Assembly (NCBI GenBank): GCA_002724575.1
Contig: PBPC01000077.1
Location: 62,001 to 126,000, forward strand
From: Gemmatimonadota bacterium
GTDB lineage: Bacteria; Gemmatimonadota; Gemmatimonadetes; Longimicrobiales; Gaopeijiaceae
Direction: 5' to 3'
DNA: 64,000 nucleotides
Under the pieces are notes generated by a model. The model worked only from the letters and a program-made list of their open reading frames with translations. It was not told where the DNA came from and did no database searches. Numbering within the stretch: the stretch's first letter is position 1; every line of letters starts with the position of its first letter. Positions 9,145 to 18,475 of this stretch are shown in pieces. The position numbers and the translations under genes are program-made.

Positions 9145-10260
9145 TTAGTCGAGCAACCTCAACGGCATCACTAGACACAGGTAGTCCAATTTCTCTAAAT
9201 CCTCCGACTCAGTAGGCTCTATTGTTACAGCTCTTTCAGGAGCCTTGAAGGCTATATCCACTTCATCTGTCGGCATATAACGAAGCACTTCTAGAAGATA
9301 GTTTGCATTAAATCCTATCTCGATCTCTTCCCCTTCATAACCGACCTCTAGCTCATCTTGGCCTTCTCCAAGATCAGGGGTAAGAACGTTTAAATGGAGT
9401 CTATTGTTTTCGAATTTAAGTCTTATTCTGTGTGTTTGGTCAGATGCTACCACCGCCATTCTTCGTACCGCTGATTCCAGTGCCTTTTTATCGACGGTTG
9501 CTACTTTGTCGTTATCTCTAGGTATAACCGCTTCATAATTTGGATAAGTTCCTTCTATCAGCCTCGTATATACTTCAGCAGTCCCAGCTTTAAAGCCTAA
9601 ATGGTTTCCACTTCGTGCCACTTCTAGCATTTCATCTTTCTTAAAAAGCCGTTGTACCTGCTGTAAGGCCGCCGGTGGTACAATAAAGTCAGCCGAGGAA
9701 GCATCCCCTGATTCCGCAGGAACACCCATCCGTGCTAGACGATGACCATTCGTCGAAACCATTCTCATCGCTCCATCACGAAGTTCCCATAAAACTCCGT
9801 TGAGTATTGGTCTACTCTCTTCGTTAGAAACTGCAAACGATGTGTGATGAATCAGACGGTTTACTTCCATCCCTGTTACACTCCAGCCTTCTTCAAAATC
9901 CACTTCTGGAAGTGAGGGGAATTCATCAGCTGCAAGACCATTTAACTTGAAATGGCCCCTTCCGCTCTTGAGTTCAATCTGGGTTCCTATCGTAGACACT
10001 TCAATCGGCTGATCCGGTAATTCCTTTGTGATTTCTTGAAGTTTCTTACCAGGAGCAGTCAAGCTCCCCTCTTCTCTTACATCAGCTGGAACTTGAATTC
10101 GAACTGCTACATCCAAATCCGTTCCACTCATCCAAACACTCCCATTTTCAGCCTGAAAAAGGATGTTCGATAACACTGGGAGTGTGGTTTTAGATGGGAT
10201 ACTTGCAGATACCGCTGCTAGACCATTGTGAAGGTTCTGTCGGGTAATTGTGAAGTTCAT
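9145..10260 (-). CDS. dnaN: DNA polymerase III sliding clamp beta subunit
   Basis: 371 aa; MNFTITRQNLHNGLAAVSASIPSKTTLPVLSNIL and C-terminal YLCLVMPLRL; downstream of dnaA. Confidence 0.97.
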   Translation of the reverse strand: MNFTITRQNLHNGLAAVSASIPSKTTLPVLSNILFQAENGSVWMSGTDLDVAVRIQVPADVREEGSLTAPGKKLQEITKELPDQPIEVSTIGTQIELKSGRGHFKLNGLAADEFPSLPEVDFEEGWSVTGMEVNRLIHHTSFAVSNEESRPILNGVLWELRDGAMRMVSTNGHRLARMGVPAESGDASSADFIVPPAALQQVQRLFKKDEMLEVARSGNHLGFKAGTAEVYTRLIEGTYPNYEAVIPRDNDKVATVDKKALESAVRRMAVVASDQTHRIRLKFENNRLHLNVLTPDLGEGQDELEVGYEGEEIEIGFNANYLLEVLRYMPTDEVDIAFKAPERAVTIEPTESEDLEKLDYLCLVMPLRLLD

Positions 10261-10335
10261 TTAGGCGGTTCCTAAAACGGACCGAGTAAGTTTCAACAGT
10301 GGTTAGATACTATGTATTCTTCTTAAAGAAAAACA

Positions 10336-10368
10336 TAGTAGTAGTAGTAAGTGTGGAAGTGTGGAAGA
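10336..10368 (+). promoter_or_regulatory. Candidate DnaA-trio-like element with adjacent degenerate DnaA-box-like repeats
   Basis: TAG TAG TAG TAG TAA (10336-10350), then TGTGGAAGT (10352-10360) and TGTGGAAGA (10360-10368) in the dnaA-dnaN intergenic region. Confidence 0.5.
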
Positions 10369-10488
10369 AAGATATAAGGACATCTCAATCTAGTAGGTTT
10401 TGTAAGTATATACGCTACTATGTCCTTAGGTTGAAAAGTGAAGGATTTTTTCACTAATAATCCAGAAAAATCACTGGTAAAATAAAAG

Positions 10489-10525
10489 TGTGGATAAGTC
10501 AGGCTTTATCCACGAGTTACCCACA
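10489..10525. promoter_or_regulatory. DnaA-box cluster (putative oriC component)
   Basis: TGTGGATAA at 10489-10497 (exact reverse complement of TTATCCACA), TTATCCACG at 10506-10514, TTACCCACA at 10517-10525. Confidence 0.75.
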
Positions 10526-10545
10526 GCCTACCTAGATGCGGTATC

Positions 10546-11928
10546 CTAACCGGTGAAGTCTTCTCTCACTGCGTGCACTAATTCCTTAAATACCGGATCC
10601 CTCTCCATCTCTTCCTCAACTTTTCGGATGGAGTGAATCACAGTCGAGTGGTCTCTTCCTCCAAAGAATTCTCCAATCCGGACAAGGGACAGATCAAAGG
10701 TTTCTTTGATAAGGAACATAGCAACCTGTCTAGGGACGGTTAAATCTTTGGTGCGCCGTTTGGAAGAGAGGGCGTCAGCGCGAACCCTCCACCTGCTAGC
10801 GACAATTTCCCTAATTCTTTCAGGAGAAAGAACTGGCCCTTTTTCTCGTTTTTGACCTAGGGATCCCCGGAACGCCGTTTTAGCTAGGTCGGGAGTAATT
10901 TCACGGTTGGTCAGTGAAGAGTACGCCAAAAGCTTAATTATCGCGCCTTCGAGCTCTCGAACAGAGGAGGTACACGAGTGGGCAATAAACTCAATCACTT
11001 CTGAGTCTAGGCTGAATCCGTCATCGGCTGCTTTCTTCTGTAGGATAGCCATCCGGGTTTCGTAGTCCGGCGGCTTCACGTCCACTACCAGGCCCCACTC
11101 AAAACGGGATACAAGTCGGCTCTCTAGGCCTGAGAGATCTTTAGGTGGCCGGTCGCTGGTTAGGACAATCTGGCGTTGCGCATCATAAAGAGCGTTGAAA
11201 GTGTGGAAGAACTCTTCCTGAGTCCGCTCTTTGCCCTCTAGGAAATGGATGTCGTCAACAAGCAGTAAGTCCATCTCGCGATACTGCTTTCTAAATGCTG
11301 CGGTTGTCCCCTGTTGGATAGACATGACCAGTTCGTTCATAAACTGCTCTGACGAGACATAACAGACACTCCTCAGAGGATTTTCGCTCCCCATGTGGTG
11401 TCCGATTGCATGCATCAGATGAGTCTTTCCTAGACCAACACCTCCATAAAGGAATAGGGGGTTGTAGGTTTTAGCCGGCCGATCAGCTACGGCTCTAGCA
11501 GCAGCAGCAGCAAGCTGGTTGTCGGCCCCGACCACGAACCGCTCGAAAGTGTAGCGGTCATTCAGCAATGGTGCGGTAATGGAGTCTGACGCAAGGGAAG
11601 GGATGTCCTCGTGAGCACTGTCCTCAGTGGCCAGAGTAGTAAGGTCGACCGAAGAAGCGGAGGCGGACGAACCCACAGCAGCACAGGTGACCGTGATTTT
11701 GATCGGCCTGCCGAGGATTGCTTCTGAAGAAGCAGACAGAACAGGGCCAAACTTGTCCTCAAGCCACTCGACATGGAAACGTGAAGGCACCTCAAGTTGC
11801 AATTCGTTTGAGGTGAAGGCGACAGCCACAGCAGGCTTAACCCATGTCTGATAGCTCTGCTCAGGAACAGAGGCCTGGACCGATTCTCGGATCCGACTCC
11901 ATAATTCTGGGGCAGTCAACTCCACCAT
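10546..11928 (-). CDS. dnaA: Chromosomal replication initiator protein
   Basis: NPLFLYGGVGLGKTHLMHAIGH, LLVDDIHFLEGKERTQEEFFHTFN, C-terminal FFGGRDHSTVIHSIRKVEE. Confidence 0.98.
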   Translation of the reverse strand: MVELTAPELWSRIRESVQASVPEQSYQTWVKPAVAVAFTSNELQLEVPSRFHVEWLEDKFGPVLSASSEAILGRPIKITVTCAAVGSSASASSVDLTTLATEDSAHEDIPSLASDSITAPLLNDRYTFERFVVGADNQLAAAAARAVADRPAKTYNPLFLYGGVGLGKTHLMHAIGHHMGSENPLRSVCYVSSEQFMNELVMSIQQGTTAAFRKQYREMDLLLVDDIHFLEGKERTQEEFFHTFNALYDAQRQIVLTSDRPPKDLSGLESRLVSRFEWGLVVDVKPPDYETRMAILQKKAADDGFSLDSEVIEFIAHSCTSSVRELEGAIIKLLAYSSLTNREITPDLAKTAFRGSLGQKREKGPVLSPERIREIVASRWRVRADALSSKRRTKDLTVPRQVAMFLIKETFDLSLVRIGEFFGGRDHSTVIHSIRKVEEEMERDPVFKELVHAVREDFTG

Positions 11929-12139
11929 ATCTCTTGGTCCGCAGGTGGAATCCAGGGTGGGGAATAGCTAGAGACTGGCAACATAGAGTAGGACGGGCCT
12001 GCATCATTCGAAGGTGGTACTGACGGGTGGGGCTAGCCGACCCGGGGGCGCCGAACCTACCAAGCGAAACTCAAAAAATCAAACTTCTAGTTTCTTGGGT
12101 TTATCCAAGGTCTCCGTGAAGCATTGAAGATCGCCACCG

Positions 12140-12169
12140 TTGACGCTTTCTCGCGGGCTCGGCTATCTT
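12140..12169 (+). promoter_or_regulatory. Candidate sigma70-type promoter for rnpA/rpmH
   Basis: TTGACG (12140-12145), 18-nt spacer, TATCTT (12164-12169); about 30 nt before the first start codon. Confidence 0.45.
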
Positions 12170-12198
12170 TTTCTGCTCGTTTCTGGATGTAAGATACA

Positions 12199-12747
12199 AT
12201 GGATTGGGCTACCCCCGATGAAGCCGACATACAAGCCGCGGAATCGCAAAAGACTCAACACGCATGGATTTCGTGCACGGATGAAAACCCGAGGCGGCCG
12301 CAGGGCCCTCAATCGTCGTCGGAGACGAGGTCGCGCTCGGCTAGTAGTCTCGATCGGCCGCAAGTAGCACCAGTCAGGGCGGACCGCTCGGAGCACTTCC
12401 CTAGAAGTGTCCGGATTCGGCGGAGCAATGAAATCCAGGAAATCCTCCGGCAAGGGAAACGGGAGCGTACGAGGAATCTTGAGATCTTTTTTGCCCGCCC
12501 TAAAGCATCATTTTCCCGGCTTGGTGTGATTGTGCCGAAACATGGACAACGCATTGTCGACCGGAACCGACTGAAAAGGCGATTGCGTGAAATCGGTCGG
12601 CAACGAGTGATCCCACATTTGAGCTCAAGGGGTCGCGAAGGAGATGTGCTTATTCGGGCTACCCGCTCAGCGTATAGGGCGAGCTTTGCTGACCTCAAAA
12701 GGGAAATAAACGAAGCGGTGGAGGGGTTTTGCTCAGAAAAATCCTGA
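12199..12747 (+). CDS. rnpA: Ribonuclease P protein component with N-terminal extension overlapping rpmH
   Basis: C-terminal RnpA region [17 protein letters not shown]...[28 protein letters not shown]. The only in-frame ATG/GTG/TTG before this domain is ATG 12199. Confidence 0.88.
   Translation: MDWATPDEADIQAAESQKTQHAWISCTDENPRRPQGPQSSSETRSRSASSLDRPQVAPVRADRSEHFPRSVRIRRSNEIQEILRQGKRERTRNLEIFFARPKASFSRLGVIVPKHGQRIVDRNRLKRRLREIGRQRVIPHLSSRGREGDVLIRATRSAYRASFADLKREINEAVEGFCSEKS
12218..12367 (+). CDS. rpmH: 50S ribosomal protein L34
   Basis: [49 protein letters not shown] (49 aa); canonical L34. Confidence 0.97.
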   Translation: MKPTYKPRNRKRLNTHGFRARMKTRGGRRALNRRRRRGRARLVVSIGRK

Positions 12748-12992
12748 TCGTGATGATCCGTGGGTACCAAGTTGGAATATCAACCTGGACACAACCAGCA
12801 TGCAGGTTTGTCCCTACGTGCTCTGAATATGCGACTGAAGTGATTCAACTGCATGGAGCCCTAAGGGGCACTTGGCTCGCTGTGCGACGCATCGGTCGTT
12901 GCCATCCTTGGGGTAGCTTTGGATCTGATCCTGTGCCCCCAGTGGAAATGAATTCGGCTAAGAGTGGGCGTGTGACCGAGAGGGCTCGATGA
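12729..12992 (+). CDS. yidD: Membrane protein insertion efficiency factor YidD
   Basis: LIRGYQ-like start, CRFVPTCSEYATEVI and GRCHPWG motifs; TTG start; between rnpA and yidC. Confidence 0.93.
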   Translation: MLRKILIVMIRGYQVGISTWTQPACRFVPTCSEYATEVIQLHGALRGTWLAVRRIGRCHPWGSFGSDPVPPVEMNSAKSGRVTERAR

Positions 12993-14707
12993 ACAGCCAA
13001 ACCCGCTTTGTCCTGGCAATAACCCTGATGTTTTTGGTGATGCTCACAACGAACGTCCTTTTTCCGCCGGTTATCCCTGACGAGCCTGCCTCACCTGATA
13101 GTGCTAGTGCTGCGGGAGCTGAGGTAACCACGGATAGAGAGTCTTCTGATCCAGTTCCTGCAATTCCAGAAATCGTTACATCTCCAAGTGAAGTGCCAGA
13201 AACAGTAGAGGATGCAGCACTCCCGGAAGAGCAAAGGGTCGTCGTGTCCAGCCCACTCTATCGGTTCGAGTTCTCCAGCTTCGGTGCAAGGCTACATGCA
13301 GCAGAAATGTCTCAATTCGAGCCATTAAACCATGACGGCTTGCTTGACTTGATCCCGGCTGGAGCGGAAGGGTATCTCGGACAAAAGCTGGTGGTTGGAT
13401 CCGATACACTGGATCTATCAAGGGTGCCGTTTACCGTCGAACCGGAAGGCGGCCTGGCGCTTGAGGCTGGCGAGGACGCACAGAGACTGCGCTTTACGTA
13501 TCAGCATCCTACAAGTGCGTTCAGGTTCGAGACCGAGTATGAGTTTAGTCCCGATGAATACACTGTCCGGGTCAGTGGGACAGCCTCGGGCTTGGATCGA
13601 CCTTTGCTTTTAACGGACCTAGGTGATGGGCTTGCTTTTGCTGAGGCAGACTCAGCTATGGAAGCACGTGAGATGGGATACGTATACAACCATGTCCAAG
13701 AGGGTATCGAAGAGACAACTACAAGTAATACAGAGCGAACAATTATTGAGGGCCCACTGCTGTGGGGAGCACTGCGCAACAAGTTCTTCCTTTTGGCAAT
13801 CCTTGCCGGAGAAAGCAATGAAGCGACCACAGCCGAGAACTACTTGGGGGGGCTGCTCGTTGAAGAGGGCCGACTACCGGAGCGGTTCCAGGTAACCGCT
13901 GCTCAAGTGGTCGGAGACGAGGGTGATTTCGCGTACCGGCTTTTCGTAGGACCTCAGGACTTCGAGATGCTGAGTGCACTCGGCTGGGATATGCAAAATG
14001 TGAACCCGTATGGTTGGCAGTTTTTCCAAACCATCCTGAAGCCGTTCGTTTCACTGATCACAAAGATTCTTATTTACGTCCACTCAACCTTCAATCTGGG
14101 GTATGGATGGGTGTTGATTCTGTTCGGTGTGGGCATGCGTATAGTGCTGTTCCCGCTGAACCAAAAAGCGATGAGGTCTCAGTTGAAAAATATGGCTGTA
14201 CAACCTCTCATGAAGGAGATTCAAGACAAGTACAAGGACAATCCTGAGAAGCTCACGAAGGAGATGAAGAAGCTTTACACCGAACATGGCTTCAATCCGT
14301 TCGGTGGATGTCTTCCTATGCTTCTACCGTGGCCCATGCTCATCGCGTTCTTTTTCGTATTCCAGAGTACAATTGAGTTGCGTGGTGTGCCTTTCTTGTG
14401 GTTACCTGATCTGTCAACCAAGGACCCGACCTACGTACTACCCTTATTCCTTGGTGTATCGATGTTCTTGATGCAGTACGTGAGCTTTAAGTCGATGGAT
14501 ACCCCGAATCCTCAAATGAAGATGATGATGTACATCTTTCCGCCTATGATGATCTTCATCTTCATGAACCTCGCGAGTGGGTTGAACCTCTACTACGCGA
14601 CAGCGAATGTTGCGACGATCCCTCAGCAGATGTACATCGCCAGGGAGCGAAAAAAGATGCAGGGCATGAAGCCTCTCGGCCGTTCCCCACCAAGCCCTAG
14701 CGGATAG
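12989..14707 (+). CDS. yidC: Membrane protein insertase YidC
   Basis: 572 aa; N-terminal TM, periplasmic domain, then NLGYGWVLILFGVGMRIVLFPLNQKAMRS and C-terminal 60KD_IMP region. Confidence 0.97.
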   Translation: MNSQTRFVLAITLMFLVMLTTNVLFPPVIPDEPASPDSASAAGAEVTTDRESSDPVPAIPEIVTSPSEVPETVEDAALPEEQRVVVSSPLYRFEFSSFGARLHAAEMSQFEPLNHDGLLDLIPAGAEGYLGQKLVVGSDTLDLSRVPFTVEPEGGLALEAGEDAQRLRFTYQHPTSAFRFETEYEFSPDEYTVRVSGTASGLDRPLLLTDLGDGLAFAEADSAMEAREMGYVYNHVQEGIEETTTSNTERTIIEGPLLWGALRNKFFLLAILAGESNEATTAENYLGGLLVEEGRLPERFQVTAAQVVGDEGDFAYRLFVGPQDFEMLSALGWDMQNVNPYGWQFFQTILKPFVSLITKILIYVHSTFNLGYGWVLILFGVGMRIVLFPLNQKAMRSQLKNMAVQPLMKEIQDKYKDNPEKLTKEMKKLYTEHGFNPFGGCLPMLLPWPMLIAFFFVFQSTIELRGVPFLWLPDLSTKDPTYVLPLFLGVSMFLMQYVSFKSMDTPNPQMKMMMYIFPPMMIFIFMNLASGLNLYYATANVATIPQQMYIARERKKMQGMKPLGRSPPSPSG

Positions 14708-14755
14708 GCTACGCGTAAGCGGCTCAACCGTTCTTTTCGAGGGAGCTAGACGAGT

Positions 14756-16123
14756 GTGGACGTAGACACGATTGCGGCCATTTCCACCGGACCCGGTGCT
14801 GGTGCAATCGCTATGGTCAGAATTTCGGGCCCGGTGTCTTCCGAGATACTTCTCCGGCTCGCACCAGCGCTAGAAGAGATGCCTGCTCCAAGAACAGCCA
14901 GTGTGGTAGACCTATGTGAGCCAGGTGATGGAGAGGTCATCGATAGGGCTGTCGCCACATACTATCGCTCGCCGGAGAGCTACACGGGTGAAGATGTCGT
15001 CGAGATCACTTGCCATGGGGGTGTCATAGGACCCCGTCTTGTCCTGAGCGCTTGTCTCGCAGCCGGAGCTCGGCAAGCGGAGGCTGGCGAATTCACGAAG
15101 AGAGCGTACCTGCGAGGGAAACTAGACCTCATCCAGGCAGAAGCTGTTTCAGACCTTATTGATGCCCGAAGCAGGGCTTTTCACCGTGCAGCACTGCGGC
15201 ATATGGAACACGGACTATCGACTAGAATCACAGCACTCCGTGAGAGTTTAGTCCGCCTAGAGGCCCTTCTGGTTCACCATATAGATTTTCCGGAAGAAGA
15301 CGAGCCGCCGGTGGCATTAGATGTGATCACAGAAGAAGCGAAAAGAGTTGTGCAAGAGCTGGATGCATTACTCGCCACAGCTCCGGAGGGGGAGCTGCTT
15401 CGAGAAGGGGCGCTCACTGTGTTTGCCGGACGGCCGAATGCAGGGAAATCCTCAGTATTCAATGCCTTGCTAGGTGAGGAGCGAGCAATTGTCACAGAAG
15501 AACCTGGAACGACTCGTGATGCACTAGAGGAGACAGTCCAGCTAGGTGGCTTCCCTTTCAGGCTGGTTGATACCGCAGGGCTTCGGGAATCGGATGGGCG
15601 CGTCGAACAACTCGGTATCGAAGTAGCACTAAGATATCTGAAGGGTGCCGACATCGTGCTCTTTTGCATTCCAGCTGCTGCGAAAACTTCGGCGGAAGAC
15701 AGGAAGTTTCTTGAAACCACCGCAGCACCTGTCGTGCTTCTGGAAACCAAGGCGGATCTAGCTGAAGGCCCTGAGCGGGACAGTACTGATCTCAAAGGGT
15801 TGGCCGGGGCAGTCCAGGTTTCAGCCCTGTCCGGACAGGGGCTAGACCAGATCCGGCAGCTTCTCCCAGAACTAGCCTATTCAGGATTAGTAGGGGGGCT
15901 GAGCGACCAGCCGGTCCTTACTCGCCAGCGCCACATTCGTGCCCTAAAAATCGCTCGCTCTGAGGTGGAACTTTTCAGGAACTCGCTTGAGGGCGGTCTC
16001 CCGGCGGAAATAGCTTCGACTCACCTTCGGCCAGCAGAGACAGCGCTGGAGGAAGTTCTAGGAGTGATTACCGTTGACGACGTCTTAGATGTAGTGTTCC
16101 GAGAGTTTTGTGTAGGAAAATGA
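14756..16123 (+). CDS. mnmE: tRNA modification GTPase MnmE
   Basis: DTIAAISTGPGAGAIAMVRISG, G1 GRPNAGKSS, DTAGLRE, C-terminal FCVGK; GTG start. Confidence 0.97.
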   Translation: MDVDTIAAISTGPGAGAIAMVRISGPVSSEILLRLAPALEEMPAPRTASVVDLCEPGDGEVIDRAVATYYRSPESYTGEDVVEITCHGGVIGPRLVLSACLAAGARQAEAGEFTKRAYLRGKLDLIQAEAVSDLIDARSRAFHRAALRHMEHGLSTRITALRESLVRLEALLVHHIDFPEEDEPPVALDVITEEAKRVVQELDALLATAPEGELLREGALTVFAGRPNAGKSSVFNALLGEERAIVTEEPGTTRDALEETVQLGGFPFRLVDTAGLRESDGRVEQLGIEVALRYLKGADIVLFCIPAAAKTSAEDRKFLETTAAPVVLLETKADLAEGPERDSTDLKGLAGAVQVSALSGQGLDQIRQLLPELAYSGLVGGLSDQPVLTRQRHIRALKIARSEVELFRNSLEGGLPAEIASTHLRPAETALEEVLGVITVDDVLDVVFREFCVGK

Positions 16124-16476
16124 CAAGGCGGGCGAGCGTGGCTGCAGATTATCGAACTGAAGGAGTGCCTAATAGCACTGACGAAAAAAAGGTAAGCGTT
16201 CCTGTGAGAGCTTATCGCGTTACAGGGCGAGTACAGGGTGTCGGCTTCCGGTGGTTCACCAGTAGGGCAGCGAAAGAGTTGGGGGTATCAGGGACAGTGT
16301 ATAATCATTCCGATGGCTCGGTCAGGGTTCATGTAAGAGGTGCCCTGACCCTGCTGAATCAACTAGAAACGATTCTTGCGAGAGGACCGGTGGCAGGAAA
16401 AGTAGAAGCCGTAGAGAGAGTAGAGCCGTCACAAACAGTTAAGGCTGATGGTTTTCGAATCGAGAGGACTCCGTAA
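16108..16476 (+). CDS. Acylphosphatase
   Basis: YRVTGRVQGVGFRWFTSRAAKELGVSGTVYNHSDGSVRVHVRG; true start may be internal. Confidence 0.88.
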   Translation: MCRKMTRRASVAADYRTEGVPNSTDEKKVSVPVRAYRVTGRVQGVGFRWFTSRAAKELGVSGTVYNHSDGSVRVHVRGALTLLNQLETILARGPVAGKVEAVERVEPSQTVKADGFRIERTP

Positions 16477-18377
16477 TGGAGCTGAGGTACGATGTAATTG
16501 TGGTTGGCGGAGGCCATGCCGGTGTTGAAGCGGCAGCCGCCTCCGCTAGGGCGGGTGTCCGAACCGTATTAATTACGCCAGATCTCAGCCGCATCGGACA
16601 AATGAGTTGTAACCCGGCTATTGGCGGTATCGCCAAGGGCGTAGTAGCACGGGAGGTCGACGTATTAGGAGGCGTTATGGGCCGTGCTACGGACGCTTCA
16701 CGGATCCAATTTCGCATGTTGAATCGATCAAAGGGGCCAGCAGTTTGGGGTCCGAGAGCTCAGTGTGACCGCAGCCTATACCCCGTAGCAGTGAGGCGCG
16801 TTCTCGATGAACTAGAGAACCTTGACCTCTTTCAGGAGATGGTGGGCGACCTGGTTCTTGAAGGTACCCGAGTGACAGGCGTGCGAACACAGGGGGGCAT
16901 CACCTTCTACGGGACGGCGGTTGTTATCACGGCTGGCACCTTTCTTCGTGGTCGGATTCATGTGGGCCAAGAAGCTGGTGTTGGGGCCGGTCGGGCCGGC
17001 GAGCCCCCTTCGATAGCGTTAGCAGAAGGTCTGGAAAGCCTCGGTCTAGAAATGGCTCGCTTCAAGACTGGCACGCCACCAAGAATCGATGGTCGCTCTG
17101 TCGATTTCAGCCGTGTGGAACGCCAGGATGGGGATGACCAAGGAATTCGATTTGCGGCGTATACAGAGGAGATCATTCCCGCCCAGAGGCCGTGCTGGAT
17201 CACTTGGGCATCAGACGGCCTGAAGAAGGTGGTAAGCGACAATCTTGAACAGAGTGCCCTTCATGGAGGAGAAATATCGGGTCGCGGGCCGCGTTACTGT
17301 CCTTCGATCGAAGATAAAGTTGTCCGATTCCCAAATGCTCCCCGACACCAGGTTTTCCTAGAGCCAGAAGGCCTACATACAACGGAGTTATATGTGAATG
17401 GGCTTTCGACTTCACTTCCCGCCAACGTGCAAAGGGATTTCTTGCAAACAGTTCCCGGGCTAGAAAGCGTTGTGATGACTAAGGCCGGCTACGCCATAGA
17501 GTACGACTATTTCCCTCCACACCAGCTTTTCCATTCACTTGAGCTGAAAGAGATTTCCGGACTCTTTTTCGCGGGCCAAATCAATGGGACAACTGGGTAC
17601 GAGGAGGCAGCGGGGCAGGGAGTTGTCGCTGGGATCAACGCTGCGCTCAAGGTCAAAGGGGAGGGGCCGTTCATACTCCGTCGGGACCAGGCCTATATAG
17701 GAGTATTGATAGATGATCTAGTTACGCGTGGCGTTGATGAACCCTATAGGCTCTTCACGTCTCGAGCGGAATTCAGGCTACTTCTCCGCCAGGACAATGC
17801 GGTACGTCGCTTGGGCCCCTTAGCACGAGAGGTCGGACTACTCACTAAAGAACAGACACAGGTACTCAAGGATCGCCTTGATCAGGAAAACAAGCTTGTT
17901 GCTTGGTTCCACAATACGACACTTGCTCCAAAAGATGCCGATCCATTACTCGTTGAAGCAGGATCGGAGCCGCTTTCGGGGTCAGTGAAGGCTGTAGAGC
18001 TTCTTCGGAGGCCTGGGGTCCGTGCGAGAGACCTCCTGGGTGCAGCTAGTGCAGATAGCGAAATTGCAGAGGCAAAAGAGGGGCTGAGAACGGGGGTGCT
18101 CAGGGCTGTTGAGGTCGAATTGAAGTACGAGGGGTATGTGGAGCGCGAACGAGAGAGAGCTGCTAGGCTAGCGGAACAGTCTAAGGTATTGCTGGACTAT
18201 GACTTACCGTACTTAGAGTTCGAGACATTGTCCTATGAGTCACGAGAGAAACTGGCTCGCATAAAGCCAGAAACGTTCGCCCAGGCAGCCAGGGTCCCGG
18301 GGGTATCACCGGCGGACCTCCAGAATCTGTTACTTGAGGTCCGGCGAGCACATACCAGGGAGAAGCAGTCTGGCTAA
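16476..18377 (+). CDS. mnmG: tRNA uridine-5-carboxymethylaminomethyl modification enzyme MnmG
   Basis: YDVIVVGGGHAGVEAAAASARAG, MSCNPAIGGIAKG, LFFAGQINGTTGYEEAAGQG. Confidence 0.97.
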   Translation: MELRYDVIVVGGGHAGVEAAAASARAGVRTVLITPDLSRIGQMSCNPAIGGIAKGVVAREVDVLGGVMGRATDASRIQFRMLNRSKGPAVWGPRAQCDRSLYPVAVRRVLDELENLDLFQEMVGDLVLEGTRVTGVRTQGGITFYGTAVVITAGTFLRGRIHVGQEAGVGAGRAGEPPSIALAEGLESLGLEMARFKTGTPPRIDGRSVDFSRVERQDGDDQGIRFAAYTEEIIPAQRPCWITWASDGLKKVVSDNLEQSALHGGEISGRGPRYCPSIEDKVVRFPNAPRHQVFLEPEGLHTTELYVNGLSTSLPANVQRDFLQTVPGLESVVMTKAGYAIEYDYFPPHQLFHSLELKEISGLFFAGQINGTTGYEEAAGQGVVAGINAALKVKGEGPFILRRDQAYIGVLIDDLVTRGVDEPYRLFTSRAEFRLLLRQDNAVRRLGPLAREVGLLTKEQTQVLKDRLDQENKLVAWFHNTTLAPKDADPLLVEAGSEPLSGSVKAVELLRRPGVRARDLLGAASADSEIAEAKEGLRTGVLRAVEVELKYEGYVERERERAARLAEQSKVLLDYDLPYLEFETLSYESREKLARIKPETFAQAARVPGVSPADLQNLLLEVRRAHTREKQSG

Positions 18378-18413
18378 GTGATTGGGCCCCAACGACTTAT
18401 GGGTTCTCTAGAA

Positions 18414-18437
18414 AAATTGTTTCACGTGAAACAATTT
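18414..18437. promoter_or_regulatory. parS: parS centromere site
   Basis: 24-bp perfect palindrome AAATTGTTTCACGTGAAACAATTT containing the canonical 16-mer TGTTTCACGTGAAACA (18418-18433). Confidence 0.95.
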
Positions 18438-18475
18438 CTTGGTTGTGCTGAGCCCGCCGTTACCCGAACGGGTGG

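Noticed and set aside
12309-12770. 153-aa antisense ORF across rnpA
   Set aside because: Antisense to rpmH/rnpA; Arg/Ser-rich shadow.
15274-15795. 173-aa antisense ORF in mnmE
   Set aside because: Ser/Ala-rich antisense shadow.
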